DNA from: Arthrobacter sp. Bi83
GTDB lineage: Bacteria > Actinomycetota > Actinomycetes > Actinomycetales > Micrococcaceae
Reading direction: 5' to 3'
Assembly: GCF_918698095.1 (NCBI RefSeq)
Contig: NZ_CAKKLY010000021.1
Coordinates: 1 to 64,000, forward strand
Length of the DNA stretch: 64,000 bases
The notes beneath the pieces were generated by a model. The model was not told the DNA's origin. It ran no database searches and saw nothing but the letters and a program-made list of their open reading frames with translations. Shown here piece by piece: positions 32,947 to 42,196 of this stretch (within the stretch, counting starts at the first letter, position 1; each line of letters begins with the position of its first letter). Both the position numbers and the translations under genes were made by a program.

Positions 32947-33645
32947 TCAGCCCGGCCGGCGGTCGCCGGTCAGGCCGTGTTCGTAGGCGAAGATGACGGC
33001 GTGCACGCGGTCGCGCAGCCCGAGCTTCATCAGGATGCGGCCCACGTGGGTTTTCACCGTTGATTCGGTCACGAACATTCGTGCCCCGATCTCCGTGTTG
33101 GTAAGTCCTCCGGCGATGGCCGAGAAAATTTCCAGTTCCCTCGGTGTCAGGGCCGCGACGGCTTCGTCATCCCCGGAGGAGGGACCGGAGGGAAGCCTTT
33201 GGCTGAAGAGGTCCAGCATGCGGCGGCTGACCCTGGAGGAAATGGCGGCGTCTCCTCCGGCGACGGCTCTGATGGACGCGAGCAGCTCAGCTGGTCCCAC
33301 ATCCTTGAGCAGAAAACCGCTGGCACCGGCCCGGAGCGCCGCGAAGGCAAACTCGTCGAGATCGAAGGTCGTGAGGACAATGACGCGAGACTGCGGGCAG
33401 TCCTGGGCGATTAGCTCGGTCGCGGCGATGCCGTCAGTGTCCGGCATCCGCACATCCATCAGCACCACGTCCGGTGACAGGGTCCGACACATGTCGATTC
33501 CAGCCCTGCCGTCAGCGGCTTCGCCAACGACTTCCACCCCGTCCTGGGCATCCAGCACCATGCGGAATCCCATTCGGACAAGGGTCTGGTCATCAACGAG
33601 CAGTACTCGGATCGGGCGCGCGGGCGGGGTGGTCACCGTTTCCAT
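32947..33645 (-). CDS. NarL/LuxR-family response regulator
   Basis: A 232-residue DNA-binding regulator. Its receiver domain has LLVDDQTLVRMG, the phospho-acceptor Asp in PDVVLMDVRMPDTDG and Lys in LLKDVG. It is followed by a LuxR-type HTH (LTPRELEIFSAIAGGLTNTEIGARMFVTESTVKTHVGRILMKLGLRDRVHAVIFAYE). The start at 33645 overlaps the end of the kinase gene by 13 bases, so the two are translationally coupled. Targets are unknown; the adjoining DJ-1/PfpI and small membrane genes on the same strand upstream are candidates. Confidence 0.94.
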   Translation of the reverse strand: METVTTPPARPIRVLLVDDQTLVRMGFRMVLDAQDGVEVVGEAADGRAGIDMCRTLSPDVVLMDVRMPDTDGIAATELIAQDCPQSRVIVLTTFDLDEFAFAALRAGASGFLLKDVGPAELLASIRAVAGGDAAISSRVSRRMLDLFSQRLPSGPSSGDDEAVAALTPRELEIFSAIAGGLTNTEIGARMFVTESTVKTHVGRILMKLGLRDRVHAVIFAYEHGLTGDRRPG

Positions 33646-34922
33646 GGGGCTCTCTTCTGCGGCGGGAACCCTGCGGTCACGGACCATCCTCCGCCGGCCA
33701 GAGGACCTGCCTGCACCGTGCCGCCATACAGTGCGACGCGCTCACGCATGCCCACGATGCCATGCCCGGCACGTTCGGCAGGAACGCCCCCTGGTTGCCC
33801 GTCGTCCGTCACCGAGACCATAATCGCCTCGGCGCTGAACTGCATGCCAACCGTGATCTCTGTGGCGCCTCTCGCGTACTTAAGCGCATTGGTGAGCCCT
33901 TCCTGGATGACCCGGTAGATGACCAGCTGTATCCCGGGATCGGCCGGAGGAACACCGGCCGACTGCAGGACCACGGGAAGGCCCGTAGAACGAAAAAGCT
34001 CTACCAGCGCCTGGACGTCCCCCACCCCGGGCGCAGGCGCTACTGCGCCCGCGGACTCCCCCTTGTCGCCTTCGTTCAGAACTCCGAGCATCCGGCGCAT
34101 GTCCGCCACTGCAACGCGGCCCGTCTCGGCGACCTGGCGCATGGCTTGCACGGCGCGGGCAGGATCGGTAGGGGCGATCTCTGCCGAACCATGGGCCAGG
34201 GAAATCATCACTGCCAGCCCGTGCGAGACGATGTCGTGCATCTCCCGGGCGATCGCGTTGCGCTCAGCGGCAGCGGCAATGCTGGCCAGGTGCTCCCGTT
34301 CACGCATCAGCCGGTCGGCGCGGTCCACGAGGGCGGCCACGTAGCCGCGGCGCGTGCGTACGTTCAGGCCGGCCAACGCCGCGATCACGAGTAAGACGAT
34401 CGCCTGGCCGGCTTGGCCAAGGTCCACCGTCGACCCGGGGAGGAGGACCGCGGCGAGAAGGAGGATTCCGCCGGTCCCCAGCAGGCCAAGGACGGCGCCC
34501 CGCACTGACCGGTAGACGGCGACGGCGTACAGCGCCATGGCTGTCGCCATCGCCGCGAAACTTGCCGGAACCGCGAAGGTGGCGAGCATGATCCCTGCCG
34601 TGGCGGCCAACGAAAAGATGGGAGTTCGACGGCGGATCAGCAGCGCAGTGCCCGAACCCAGAACAGCGAGCACTGGGAGCATAAACCCCTGGCCCCCGTC
34701 GGTCGCGCCGACGTGAAAGGCGACAGCTGCCACCAGGGCCGGCACTGTGTACGAGGCAGCGACCAGGACGTCTGTGGTTCGCGGGCGAGAACGCCATCCG
34801 CCTCGCAAAATCGGTTCGTTCGACGGAACCGGCTCCGTCAAAGCCACTTCCGGCACCGCTGCCCGACGCTCAGCGTCCCCCGTCCCGGTCATGCTCCGGA
34901 CTGTACCCGGCGTGGAGTGCAT
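33633..34922 (-). CDS. Sensor histidine kinase, NarL-type (HisKA_3)
   Basis: A 429-residue membrane kinase with five or six N-terminal helices (residues about 50-190, no large extracellular loop, so probably membrane- or lipid-sensing). A coiled linker is followed by the dimerisation box IAREMHDIVSHGLAVMISLA with the phospho-accepting His. The ATPase has VIQEGLTNALKYARGATEITV (N box), VTDDGQPGG and GHGIVGMRERVALYGG (G boxes). The start at 34922 has GAAGGACCCTT upstream. It pairs with the response regulator that overlaps it. The signal is unknown; cell-envelope stress is usual for this group. Confidence 0.94.
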   Translation of the reverse strand: MHSTPGTVRSMTGTGDAERRAAVPEVALTEPVPSNEPILRGGWRSRPRTTDVLVAASYTVPALVAAVAFHVGATDGGQGFMLPVLAVLGSGTALLIRRRTPIFSLAATAGIMLATFAVPASFAAMATAMALYAVAVYRSVRGAVLGLLGTGGILLLAAVLLPGSTVDLGQAGQAIVLLVIAALAGLNVRTRRGYVAALVDRADRLMREREHLASIAAAAERNAIAREMHDIVSHGLAVMISLAHGSAEIAPTDPARAVQAMRQVAETGRVAVADMRRMLGVLNEGDKGESAGAVAPAPGVGDVQALVELFRSTGLPVVLQSAGVPPADPGIQLVIYRVIQEGLTNALKYARGATEITVGMQFSAEAIMVSVTDDGQPGGVPAERAGHGIVGMRERVALYGGTVQAGPLAGGGWSVTAGFPPQKRAPWKR

Positions 34923-35009
34923 AAGGGTCCTTCGGTCTTCACTTAAGTAGGTGCTGTGTACCGCTGTGGCTGAACACAGGTGGCCGGTGATGCAGCCCGC
35001 CGTCGAAAA

Positions 35010-35396
35010 CTAGTGGAGTGCAAGGACCAGGTAGAGGGCTGCGAGCGCAGCTGTGGTGGGGGTCATGACGAGGCGTTCGGGTTTGCTGCGGGAGATCCCG
35101 TTCATGAGGACGCCGAGGGCGAAGTATGCCGTCATCACCCACATGGTGATGGAAGTAAAGGATTCGCTGACCAACGCCGGGACGAGGCCGGCCTTGGCCA
35201 GCGCGGCATAGGCGAAGAGAGCATACACGCCTAGGGATACCGCGCTCCCGATTCTGAGGTTGGTCGGGAGGACACGGTGTTGTCCGCCCCAGGCCATCCT
35301 CCCGAGCGGAGCCCCGGCGATAAGCGCGCCCTGGAAGATGGTCAGGCCGGCCAGAAGCACGCAGGCGAGTATTGCGGGTGCTGCGATGGTGATCAT
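35010..35396 (-). CDS. Small four-helix membrane protein
   Basis: A 128-residue integral membrane protein with four hydrophobic segments: ITIAAPAILACVLLAGLTIFQGALIAG; IGSAVSLGVYALFAYAALAKAGLV; SITMWVMTAYFALGVLMNGIS; MTPTTAALAALYLVLAL. It resembles short actinobacterial membrane proteins of unknown function. Its ATG overlaps the stop of the previous small gene (TAATG at 35398-35394), with GGGGGAAA as binding site, so it is translationally coupled to it. It probably belongs to a five-gene unit with the DJ-1/PfpI protein and the two-component system. Confidence 0.75.
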   Translation of the reverse strand: MITIAAPAILACVLLAGLTIFQGALIAGAPLGRMAWGGQHRVLPTNLRIGSAVSLGVYALFAYAALAKAGLVPALVSESFTSITMWVMTAYFALGVLMNGISRSKPERLVMTPTTAALAALYLVLALH

Positions 35397-35611
35397 TATT
35401 TCCCCCTGAGTGCGCGGATGTGGTGGTTCCTCCACTTGCTGACCCCTCGGCGTCGCGCCCTGTGCTCGTGGCTGTGGCTGTGGCTGTGGCGGGCATATTC
35501 GCGAAAGCGGAGAATCATCGCAACCGCCATCAGCGGGATCATTGTTGCATGGCTGAGAGACATCATCGTCCCGGCTGTCCTAGTCCGAAGAAGGTAGGGA
35601 CCCGGCGTCAT
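35396..35611 (-). CDS. Small coupled ORF: one membrane helix and a His-rich tail
   Basis: A 71-residue protein. A hydrophobic helix (MMSLSHATMIPLMAVAMILRF) precedes a basic His-rich tail (YARHSHSHSHEHRARRRG). It is not a recognised family. Its reality rests on architecture: its ATG overlaps the stop of the DJ-1/PfpI gene (ATGA) and its stop overlaps the next start (TAATG), an arrangement unlikely by chance. The His run may bind a metal (inference). It could be an accessory subunit linking the PfpI-like protein and the four-helix protein. Confidence 0.6.
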   Translation of the reverse strand: MTPGPYLLRTRTAGTMMSLSHATMIPLMAVAMILRFREYARHSHSHSHEHRARRRGVSKWRNHHIRALRGK

Positions 35612-36972
35612 GTCATCCGCCCCTGTGCCCGGCGGCGGACAAGGGTTCCTATGATCGCCGGCAGGGAACCGGCGAGAATGGCGAGGAGCAGGCCGAGCGC
35701 GAGCAAGACAGGAACCCGGGCAGGCGTTCCTCCGGCCGGAAGCTTCAGATGCGCCGTGGGATAGTCGATCATCTTCGCCGCGGACAGCGCCGTGGCACGG
35801 TCGGTATGCCGCGCCAAGTATTCGAGCGCGCCGTCGAATCCGAACATTCCGTCGGTGCCCCGGAGAGCATCGACGGGCACGTTGCGGGATGCAGCCCAGT
35901 CCCTCAACTGCGGGTCGATACCCCGGTCCCCCACCGCCCCGGGAGCAATGACCCTGTCCACCGGAGGTGCCTGCCGTTCCGGGACAGTCAGCAGAACCAA
36001 CCCGTGTTTGGTGGTGACCGTGTTCGTGGCGCCGACGGCCACCGCCCGGGCGGCGAAGGACATGTTGTAGACCTCGAATGCGCTGGCGACGTCAATTTCG
36101 CCTACTCCATTGAAGAGCCCGACGCCGATCGTCGGCCGGAACCACGGAATGAGGGCGTTGAGTCCGACGGGAATGTCCCCGGCGTCGAAGGACTGGACGG
36201 GTATCTCAGCTGCCGCCCCGGTGGACCAGCCCGGGTAGTCCACCAGCCGGCCAACCCGGTCGGCCTCCTCAGCCCCCGCCAGATCCTCCATGACTTTCAG
36301 CGCGCCCGGGATACCGGACGTAACACCGGCAGTGGTGGTGATCATGCCGTCCTGAACGTACCGCAGACCTCCCGTCCATTGGACCTCCGGATGACTCTTC
36401 TTCAGAGCACCCAGACGTGACCAATGGCTTGTCGCCCTTCGGCCGCTCAAGAGGCCGGTCTCGGCCAGTACGCTCGATCCGTTGCAGACGCCCAGGATGC
36501 GGGCACCCCGACCTGATTGCTCCACGATCCACTCCCGCATTGCGGTTTCCTCTGGCCCCTCCGGGGCACCGACGGCCGGGACAACGACGACGTCGGGCTG
36601 CCGGGCCCTGCCCGATGTAATGTCCTCGAACGTGTACGTGGGCACTATCGCCGGACCTCCGTCAATTGGCGCAGGGGCAGACTGCGCTGCGACTGTGTAG
36701 ACGGAGAAATTCGGGGAGCTGGCAAACACTTCGTAGGGAGCCAGAACGTCGCTGCCCACGGTGCCCGACGAGCCCAGGACAACGGCCACAACCATCGCGC
36801 CGGAGAATGAGGGACGATTCGCAGGGAGTTCGTTCAGGCCTTGAATGGGCGGCGCGACGTGGCTTTCTGCCTCCGCCACCCCTCCGCCGGCGACTGCCAG
36901 CACGACTACCGTGAGGAGGGACAACCCGACCGAGAGGGCGGCGTACATAACGCGTTTTGAACGGGAAACCAT
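35608..36972 (-). CDS. Exported, membrane-anchored DJ-1/PfpI-superfamily protein
   Basis: A 454-residue protein. A signal/anchor (RVMYAALSVGLSLLTVVVLAVAGGG) is followed by a DJ-1/PfpI domain (residues about 60-260) with VVVVPAVGAPEGPEETAMREWIVEQ and the nucleophile elbow GARILGVCNGSSVLAETGLL. ATSHW then sits in the usual His position. A second alpha/beta region (IGVGLFNGVGEIDVASAFEVYNMSFA) repeats part of the fold without the Cys. A C-terminal membrane helix ends the protein (VLLALGLLLAILAGSLPAIIG). This is the ThiJ/PfpI-like transmembrane architecture of Gram-positives; the substrate is unknown. The start is ATG 36972. It is first in a gene string leading to the two-component system. Confidence 0.82.
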   Translation of the reverse strand: MVSRSKRVMYAALSVGLSLLTVVVLAVAGGGVAEAESHVAPPIQGLNELPANRPSFSGAMVVAVVLGSSGTVGSDVLAPYEVFASSPNFSVYTVAAQSAPAPIDGGPAIVPTYTFEDITSGRARQPDVVVVPAVGAPEGPEETAMREWIVEQSGRGARILGVCNGSSVLAETGLLSGRRATSHWSRLGALKKSHPEVQWTGGLRYVQDGMITTTAGVTSGIPGALKVMEDLAGAEEADRVGRLVDYPGWSTGAAAEIPVQSFDAGDIPVGLNALIPWFRPTIGVGLFNGVGEIDVASAFEVYNMSFAARAVAVGATNTVTTKHGLVLLTVPERQAPPVDRVIAPGAVGDRGIDPQLRDWAASRNVPVDALRGTDGMFGFDGALEYLARHTDRATALSAAKMIDYPTAHLKLPAGGTPARVPVLLALGLLLAILAGSLPAIIGTLVRRRAQGRMT

Positions 36973-37187
36973 GGATGAGTCTCGATTCCGGGGAAGGTGT
37001 GGGGCCGCCAACCTGTGTGGCTGGTTGCTCTTTCACGCTACGGATCCCCGCCTTCACAGGCGTCAGCCGACGGGACATTCCCCAGCCGGTACAACCTGTA
37101 CCCAGGTACTACGCGTGGCAGCCCGGCGAACCCGCCGGCGGCGGAACCGCCCACCTCCGACGGCGGGTTCTGCCGGCAGCGCCATGA

Positions 37188-37987
<800 letters not shown>

Positions 37988-37991
<4 letters not shown>

Positions 37992-38926
37992 GATTGCCCG
38001 GCCTTTCCTGAGCCTTGAGCGGAGTGAACGGTGAAGAATTTGCGCAGCCGCGCAGCTGCGGTCGGCGGGGCGGACCGGGATGTGCCCCGCGCGAAATGCC
38101 GCTCCAAGTAACCTTGGCCCACCGAAAACACCGTGGTGACGATGATGTACCAGATGCTGGCTACCAGGAGCAGAGGGACCACCTGCAGATTCTTCGAATA
38201 GATGATCTGGGCTGAGTACAGGAGCTCGGGGACTGCCAGCACACTGACCAGCGAAGTCATCTTGAGCATGCCAATGAACTCGTTGCCCGTGGGCGGGATG
38301 ATGACGCGCATGGCCTGCGGCAGGATCACCCGGGTGAGGGTCTGGATGCGGGACATGCCGAGGGCACCCGCCGCCTCGCCTTGGCCTTGGTCGATGGACT
38401 GGATTCCTGCCCGCACGATCTCCGACATGTAGGCGGCCTCGTTGAGGCCCAGGCCAAGGACCGCCGCGGCGAGGGGTGTGATGATCTGGTTGGCGTCCAG
38501 GCTCACGCCCGGGATGCCGAAGGTGATCTCCGGATACAGCGCCGACAAGTTGAACCAGAACAACAGCTGCACCAGGACAGGCGTGCCGCGGAAGATCGTC
38601 ACGTAGGCGCTTGCCGAGGCCTTGACCACCGGGTTTGCCGAGAGCTGCATGACCGCAAGCACTACGCCCAACCCAACGCCGGCTGCCATGCAAACCACCG
38701 TCAGAAACAGCGTGATACCGATCCCGTTGATGATGGCGACGTCGCGGAAATACAGGGCCACTTTGTCCCAGCCGAAACGGGGATTGCTTACCGCTGAAAC
38801 AAGCAGCAAGACGACGACGGCGGCGACCGCGGTACCAGCCACCCATCGCCACGGGTGCCTGGCTGACACCACGGTGAACTGTCCGCGGGTGGTCCCCACC
38901 TTGGGGAGACTCATCAGGCTGCTCAT
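37988..38926 (-). CDS. ABC transporter permease, polar amino acid type (second cluster)
   Basis: A 312-residue membrane permease with five or six helices. Its EAA loop is [23 protein letters not shown]. The segments [14 protein letters not shown] and [18 protein letters not shown] closely match the permease at 9944-10912. The C-terminus is basic. It is expected to form a homodimer. It overlaps the substrate-binding gene before it and the ATPase gene after it by four bases each. Confidence 0.92.
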
Positions 38927-39867
38927 TTCACTCCGCTCGCGTCCACGGCGTCAGCGCTGATGGTCACGGAGTCCGGGATGCCGTACTTCGTGTTGATCGC
39001 CTTATAGGTTTCGCCTGCGATCAGCGCCCTGACGGCCGCAACTATTGCTTTGGTCAGAGCCGAACCCTTCGGCATGGCGATACCGACCGGGGTCGGTTCG
39101 AAGTCCTGATTGCTGGCGAGCTCGAAGGCACCGCCGGAAAGCTTGCTTGCGTAGCTCATGCCGACAAGACCTGACAGGACGCTGTCTACGCGCCCGGAGA
39201 TGAGGGCCAGGTTGGCTTCGTTCTGGGAGGGAAAGAGCTGAATGTCGATCGGCGCCTTGCCAGCGTCGACGCACTGCTTGGAAAACGCCGGAAGGGTCTC
39301 GATCCCCTGTGTGGTTCCCTTTTCGCCGCCCACCTTGGTGCCGCACAGCTTCATGGCGTCGAGGGCCAATTTCTTGGGATTGCCCGTCTTGACCGCGAGG
39401 CCGGAGCCACTGCTTTGGTAGGAGGCGAAATCGGCGTTCAGCTTGCGCTCGGCCGTGACGTTGAAGCCCGAGATGCCGACGTCGTACTTGTTCGAGCTCA
39501 CGCCCGGGAGGATGGTGTCAAAGGTCGCCGGAACCATTTTCGCTTCGAGTCCCAGCGTCTCGCCAACGGCTTTCGCAAAGTCTGCGTCCCAGCCGACAAC
39601 CGTCTTGCTGTCAGCCGCGTAGAACTCATATGGGGAGAAGGTGGGGTCCGTGCCAACCACCAGTGTGCCTTTGGTCTTGACGTCCGCGGGCAAGAGATTC
39701 GCTGCGGCCTGGTTGAACGGCGCCGCTGGAATGGCTGCGTCTTTGCCGGGAATGGAATTGACCGCGGCTTCTTTGCCGGCGTCGAGTGAAGCAGTGGTGC
39801 AGCCGGTGAGCCCGACGGCGGCCGCCAGTAGGAGGGTGCCTATGGAGATGTATCTAGGACGGTTCAT
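38923..39867 (-). CDS. ABC transporter substrate-binding lipoprotein (second cluster)
   Basis: A 314-residue lipoprotein receptor. The lipobox LTGC lies at residues 20-23. The SBP_bac_3 fold follows: [77 protein letters not shown], and a C-terminal [13 protein letters not shown]. Retention of DPTFSPYE and the Arg in ITAER-like sequence suggests an amino-acid-type ligand. The start at 39867 overlaps the deacylase gene end by 14 bases, so the receptor and the hydrolase are translationally coupled and probably share a substrate. Confidence 0.92.
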   Translation of the reverse strand: MNRPRYISIGTLLLAAAVGLTGCTTASLDAGKEAAVNSIPGKDAAIPAAPFNQAAANLLPADVKTKGTLVVGTDPTFSPYEFYAADSKTVVGWDADFAKAVGETLGLEAKMVPATFDTILPGVSSNKYDVGISGFNVTAERKLNADFASYQSSGSGLAVKTGNPKKLALDAMKLCGTKVGGEKGTTQGIETLPAFSKQCVDAGKAPIDIQLFPSQNEANLALISGRVDSVLSGLVGMSYASKLSGGAFELASNQDFEPTPVGIAMPKGSALTKAIVAAVRALIAGETYKAINTKYGIPDSVTISADAVDASGVK

Positions 39868-40900
39868 GATTGCCTTCCGGATAGGTTGTTCCGTGGTCAA
39901 CGGCGATGTTGACCACTGTGGTGCCGACATTGACGAGAGCGGGATGCCGAACGATTGCAACTACCCCGTCAATGGGTGCAAAGAAGTCTTGTGAGGGCCG
40001 GTCGAGTTCTTCAACCGAGTGAACCCGGGCCACGAGGTCGCCAGCCCTGACCTTCTGGCCAAGGTCGACTACCGGTTCGAAGAGGCCGGCCATCGTGGAA
40101 TGGACCGGGGATTGTGCGGTGAGTTCAACCCACCGGATCGGGGCTTCGGCGTCGGACGAACCGCCGGCGGAGGATGCGTCCTTGAGTACTCCCCAGTGGC
40201 CAAGCAGCGAGCGAAGTCCCGTCCTGGCCCTGTTGAGGATCGGCAAGGATACGGTTCCCCTGCCACCGAGTTCGGTCGAGATCATCGGTACGCCCGCCTG
40301 GTCGGCGGCGCCGCTGATGGAGCCTGCCTTCAGCATGGGCTTCACCACCACCGAATATGGGGGGTTGAACGCGGCGACGGCCGCTGTCTTCTCGGCCCAT
40401 AGCTCCGGCGTCGGTCCCTGGTAGACGAACGCGGACGGAACATATTCGGAGGCGATGCCCCCTGAGTGGATGTCCATGACGAAGTCCACCATGGGGATGA
40501 GTTCCCCGGCGATAAGCGAGGCGATCTGCTCCGCGGGTCCGCCGTCGGCGCGGCCCGGGAGGGCGCGGTTGAGATTGACCTTGTCCACGCTGGAAACGCG
40601 GCGTCCTTCGCGGACGGCTGCAATGTTGAGGGCGGGCAGAATGATCAATCTCCCGGTGACGTCGTCCGGGTGCAGGGAACGGATGAGCTCCTGGAGCAGG
40701 ATCTGGCCTTCATATTCGTCACCGTGCGTGCCGGCGATCAGGAGGACCGTGGGGCCGTCTCCGCCGCTCAGGACGGCGATGGGCGAGGGGATGACTGCAG
40801 CGTCATTTTCGTTGTCCGAATGCTCAATCTCCAGGTAGCCCAACTGTTTGCCGGCGGCGGCAAAATCGATGCCGCGTATGCGGGGAATGTGCAGGCTCAT
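39854..40900 (-). CDS. AstE/AspA-family zinc deacylase (M14-like)
   Basis: A 348-residue hydrolase of N-acyl amino acids. Zinc ligands are visible as AGTHGDEYEG (His, Glu) and VMDIHSGG (His). The basic segment VDKVNLNRALPGR fits substrate carboxylate binding. The C-terminal beta domain (STMAGLFEPVVDLGQKVRAGDLVARV) is lipoyl-like, as in AstE/AspA proteins. Substrates in the family include N-acetylaspartate, succinylglutamate and N-acetyl-diaminobutyrate (ectoine breakdown); I cannot choose between them. It is first in the operon with a polar amino acid importer, so the imported compound is probably an acylated amino acid. The start at 40900 begins MSLHIPRI. Confidence 0.88.
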   Translation of the reverse strand: MSLHIPRIRGIDFAAAGKQLGYLEIEHSDNENDAAVIPSPIAVLSGGDGPTVLLIAGTHGDEYEGQILLQELIRSLHPDDVTGRLIILPALNIAAVREGRRVSSVDKVNLNRALPGRADGGPAEQIASLIAGELIPMVDFVMDIHSGGIASEYVPSAFVYQGPTPELWAEKTAAVAAFNPPYSVVVKPMLKAGSISGAADQAGVPMISTELGGRGTVSLPILNRARTGLRSLLGHWGVLKDASSAGGSSDAEAPIRWVELTAQSPVHSTMAGLFEPVVDLGQKVRAGDLVARVHSVEELDRPSQDFFAPIDGVVAIVRHPALVNVGTTVVNIAVDHGTTYPEGNHEPS

Positions 40901-40930
40901 TGGGCAACTTTCGTCGGGGTTGGTAGGATT

Positions 40931-40954
40931 GGATTCACTGTATACAGTGAATCC
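40931..40954. promoter_or_regulatory. Perfect 24-bp palindrome, GntR operator
   Basis: GGATTCACTGTA is followed directly by its exact reverse complement. The centre TGTATACA is typical of FadR/FCD-family operators. It lies midway between the divergent deacylase operon (30 bp from its start) and the GntR gene (25 bp from its start). Confidence 0.88.
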
Positions 40955-40979
40955 TGTGATGTAAAGCACGTAGGATTAA

Positions 40980-41639
40980 ATGAGTTTTGATACCGGTGAG
41001 GGGATGAGGCGAATGGCTGCGCAAGCTGCCAAGGGGATGCGGCCGCTGAGCGAGTACGTCTACGACAGGATCAGCAATGAGATCGTCAATGGCGTGGTCG
41101 AACCTGGCGCTCCTCTGGTCCAGGAACAACTGGCTGAAGAATATGGTGTTTCCCGCACCCCGGTCCGCGATGCGCTGAACCGTTTGGTCCATGAAGGACT
41201 CGCCACCCTGGTCCCGGGGGCCGGCTTTTTCGCGACCACACTGACCCGCTCAGCCGTCGAGGAAGTTTACGAAGTCCGCAAGGCTCTTGAGGTTATGGCC
41301 ATCAGGCAATGCGGTGCCAGGTACACGGACCTTCAGCTTGCGCGGCTTGAGTTGCTCATCGCGGAGGGCGCGGCAAGCGCCGATCCAGAGGAACTGTTTA
41401 CCGCCACGCGGGCGTTCCATTTGGGCCTGGCGGCACCGGCGCCCAACGGGTTTCTGCTGAAAACACTCGAATCCGTGTGGGATAACCCGGTTCAGCGGCT
41501 CATCAGCCGCTCGTATCCTCTGGATGAGGCCAAGCTTGAGCGCGTGGCAGGCGCCCACCGGGAGATCCTGGCTGCGGCCCGCGCAAACGACCTCGAAACA
41601 CTGATCCCCTTGTTGGATCTGTGTCACGAGAAAGACTGA
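40980..41639 (+). CDS. GntR family regulator, FCD subfamily
   Basis: A 219-residue regulator. Its winged helix (LSEYVYDRISNEIVNGVVEPGAPLVQEQLAEEYGVSRTPVRDALNRLVHEGLA) is followed by an FCD helical domain (VEEVYEVRKALEVMAIRQCG, FHLGLAAPAPNGFLLKTLES, GAHREILAAARAND). It is divergent from the deacylase/ABC operon, and the perfect palindrome at 40931-40954 overlaps both promoters. It is therefore a local repressor, with the imported acyl amino acid or its product as the likely inducer (inference). Confidence 0.92.
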   Translation: MSFDTGEGMRRMAAQAAKGMRPLSEYVYDRISNEIVNGVVEPGAPLVQEQLAEEYGVSRTPVRDALNRLVHEGLATLVPGAGFFATTLTRSAVEEVYEVRKALEVMAIRQCGARYTDLQLARLELLIAEGAASADPEELFTATRAFHLGLAAPAPNGFLLKTLESVWDNPVQRLISRSYPLDEAKLERVAGAHREILAAARANDLETLIPLLDLCHEKD

Positions 41640-41706
41640 CCGGGAAGTACATTCCAGCCTCAGTTATAGCTGCTTCGATGGGGTGACCCTGCAGAGGTGG
41701 GCCTGG

Positions 41707-42141
41707 CTAGTTCCCGGCGATCTCCGCGTAGAGCTTCTGGACCCGGGCCTTGATGTCGTCCCGGACAAGGCGCATCCGTTCCATTCCTTCAATGCCGCGT
41801 TCGGAGGGTTCGTCTGTTTCCCAGACCTCAAAGCGGGTACCGTCGCGGGGTTCGAGCTTCGCCTCGGTTCCCAGCACCACCACCACGTCGACGGCGTCCA
41901 GCATCTCGTCCGCGACCGGCTTGGGGTGTTCGCCGGTGATGTCGACGCCGAGTTCGGTTAGGGACTCCACGGCCTGCGGGTTAAGGGACTTGCCGGGCTT
42001 GGTGCCTGCCGAGTAGACGCTGACGGCCCCGTTGGCGAGCTGGTTCATCAGGCCGGCGGCGAGCTGGGATTTGCCGCCGTTCTTGCTGCAGACGAAGAGC
42101 ACGGCAGGGGTCTTGTGTGTACCGGGTGTTTCAGGGGTCAT
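41707..42141 (-). CDS. arsC: Arsenate-mycothiol transferase (ArsC, actinobacterial type)
   Basis: A 144-residue LMW-phosphatase-fold enzyme coupling arsenate to mycothiol. The P-loop CSKNGGKSQLA has Cys18, with Lys24 where most ArsC have Arg. The GGKS loop and the C-terminal GMERMRLVRDDIKARVQKLYAE match the mycothiol-dependent ArsC1 of Corynebacterium glutamicum as I remember it. No resolving Cys pair follows, consistent with use of mycothiol/mycoredoxin rather than thioredoxin. It is the last gene of the minus-strand arsenic operon, 55 bp after the flavoprotein. Confidence 0.9.
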   Translation of the reverse strand: MTPETPGTHKTPAVLFVCSKNGGKSQLAAGLMNQLANGAVSVYSAGTKPGKSLNPQAVESLTELGVDITGEHPKPVADEMLDAVDVVVVLGTEAKLEPRDGTRFEVWETDEPSERGIEGMERMRLVRDDIKARVQKLYAEIAGN

Positions 42142-42196
42142 GAGTGCTTTGTTTCCTTTGTGTGTGAGTCGACCAAGTGGATGGAACGGGTTTGCG

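Noticed and set aside
34939..35496. 185-residue minus-strand frame
   Set aside because: It overlaps the two small coupled membrane genes in another frame and has low-complexity His/Ser/Arg composition.
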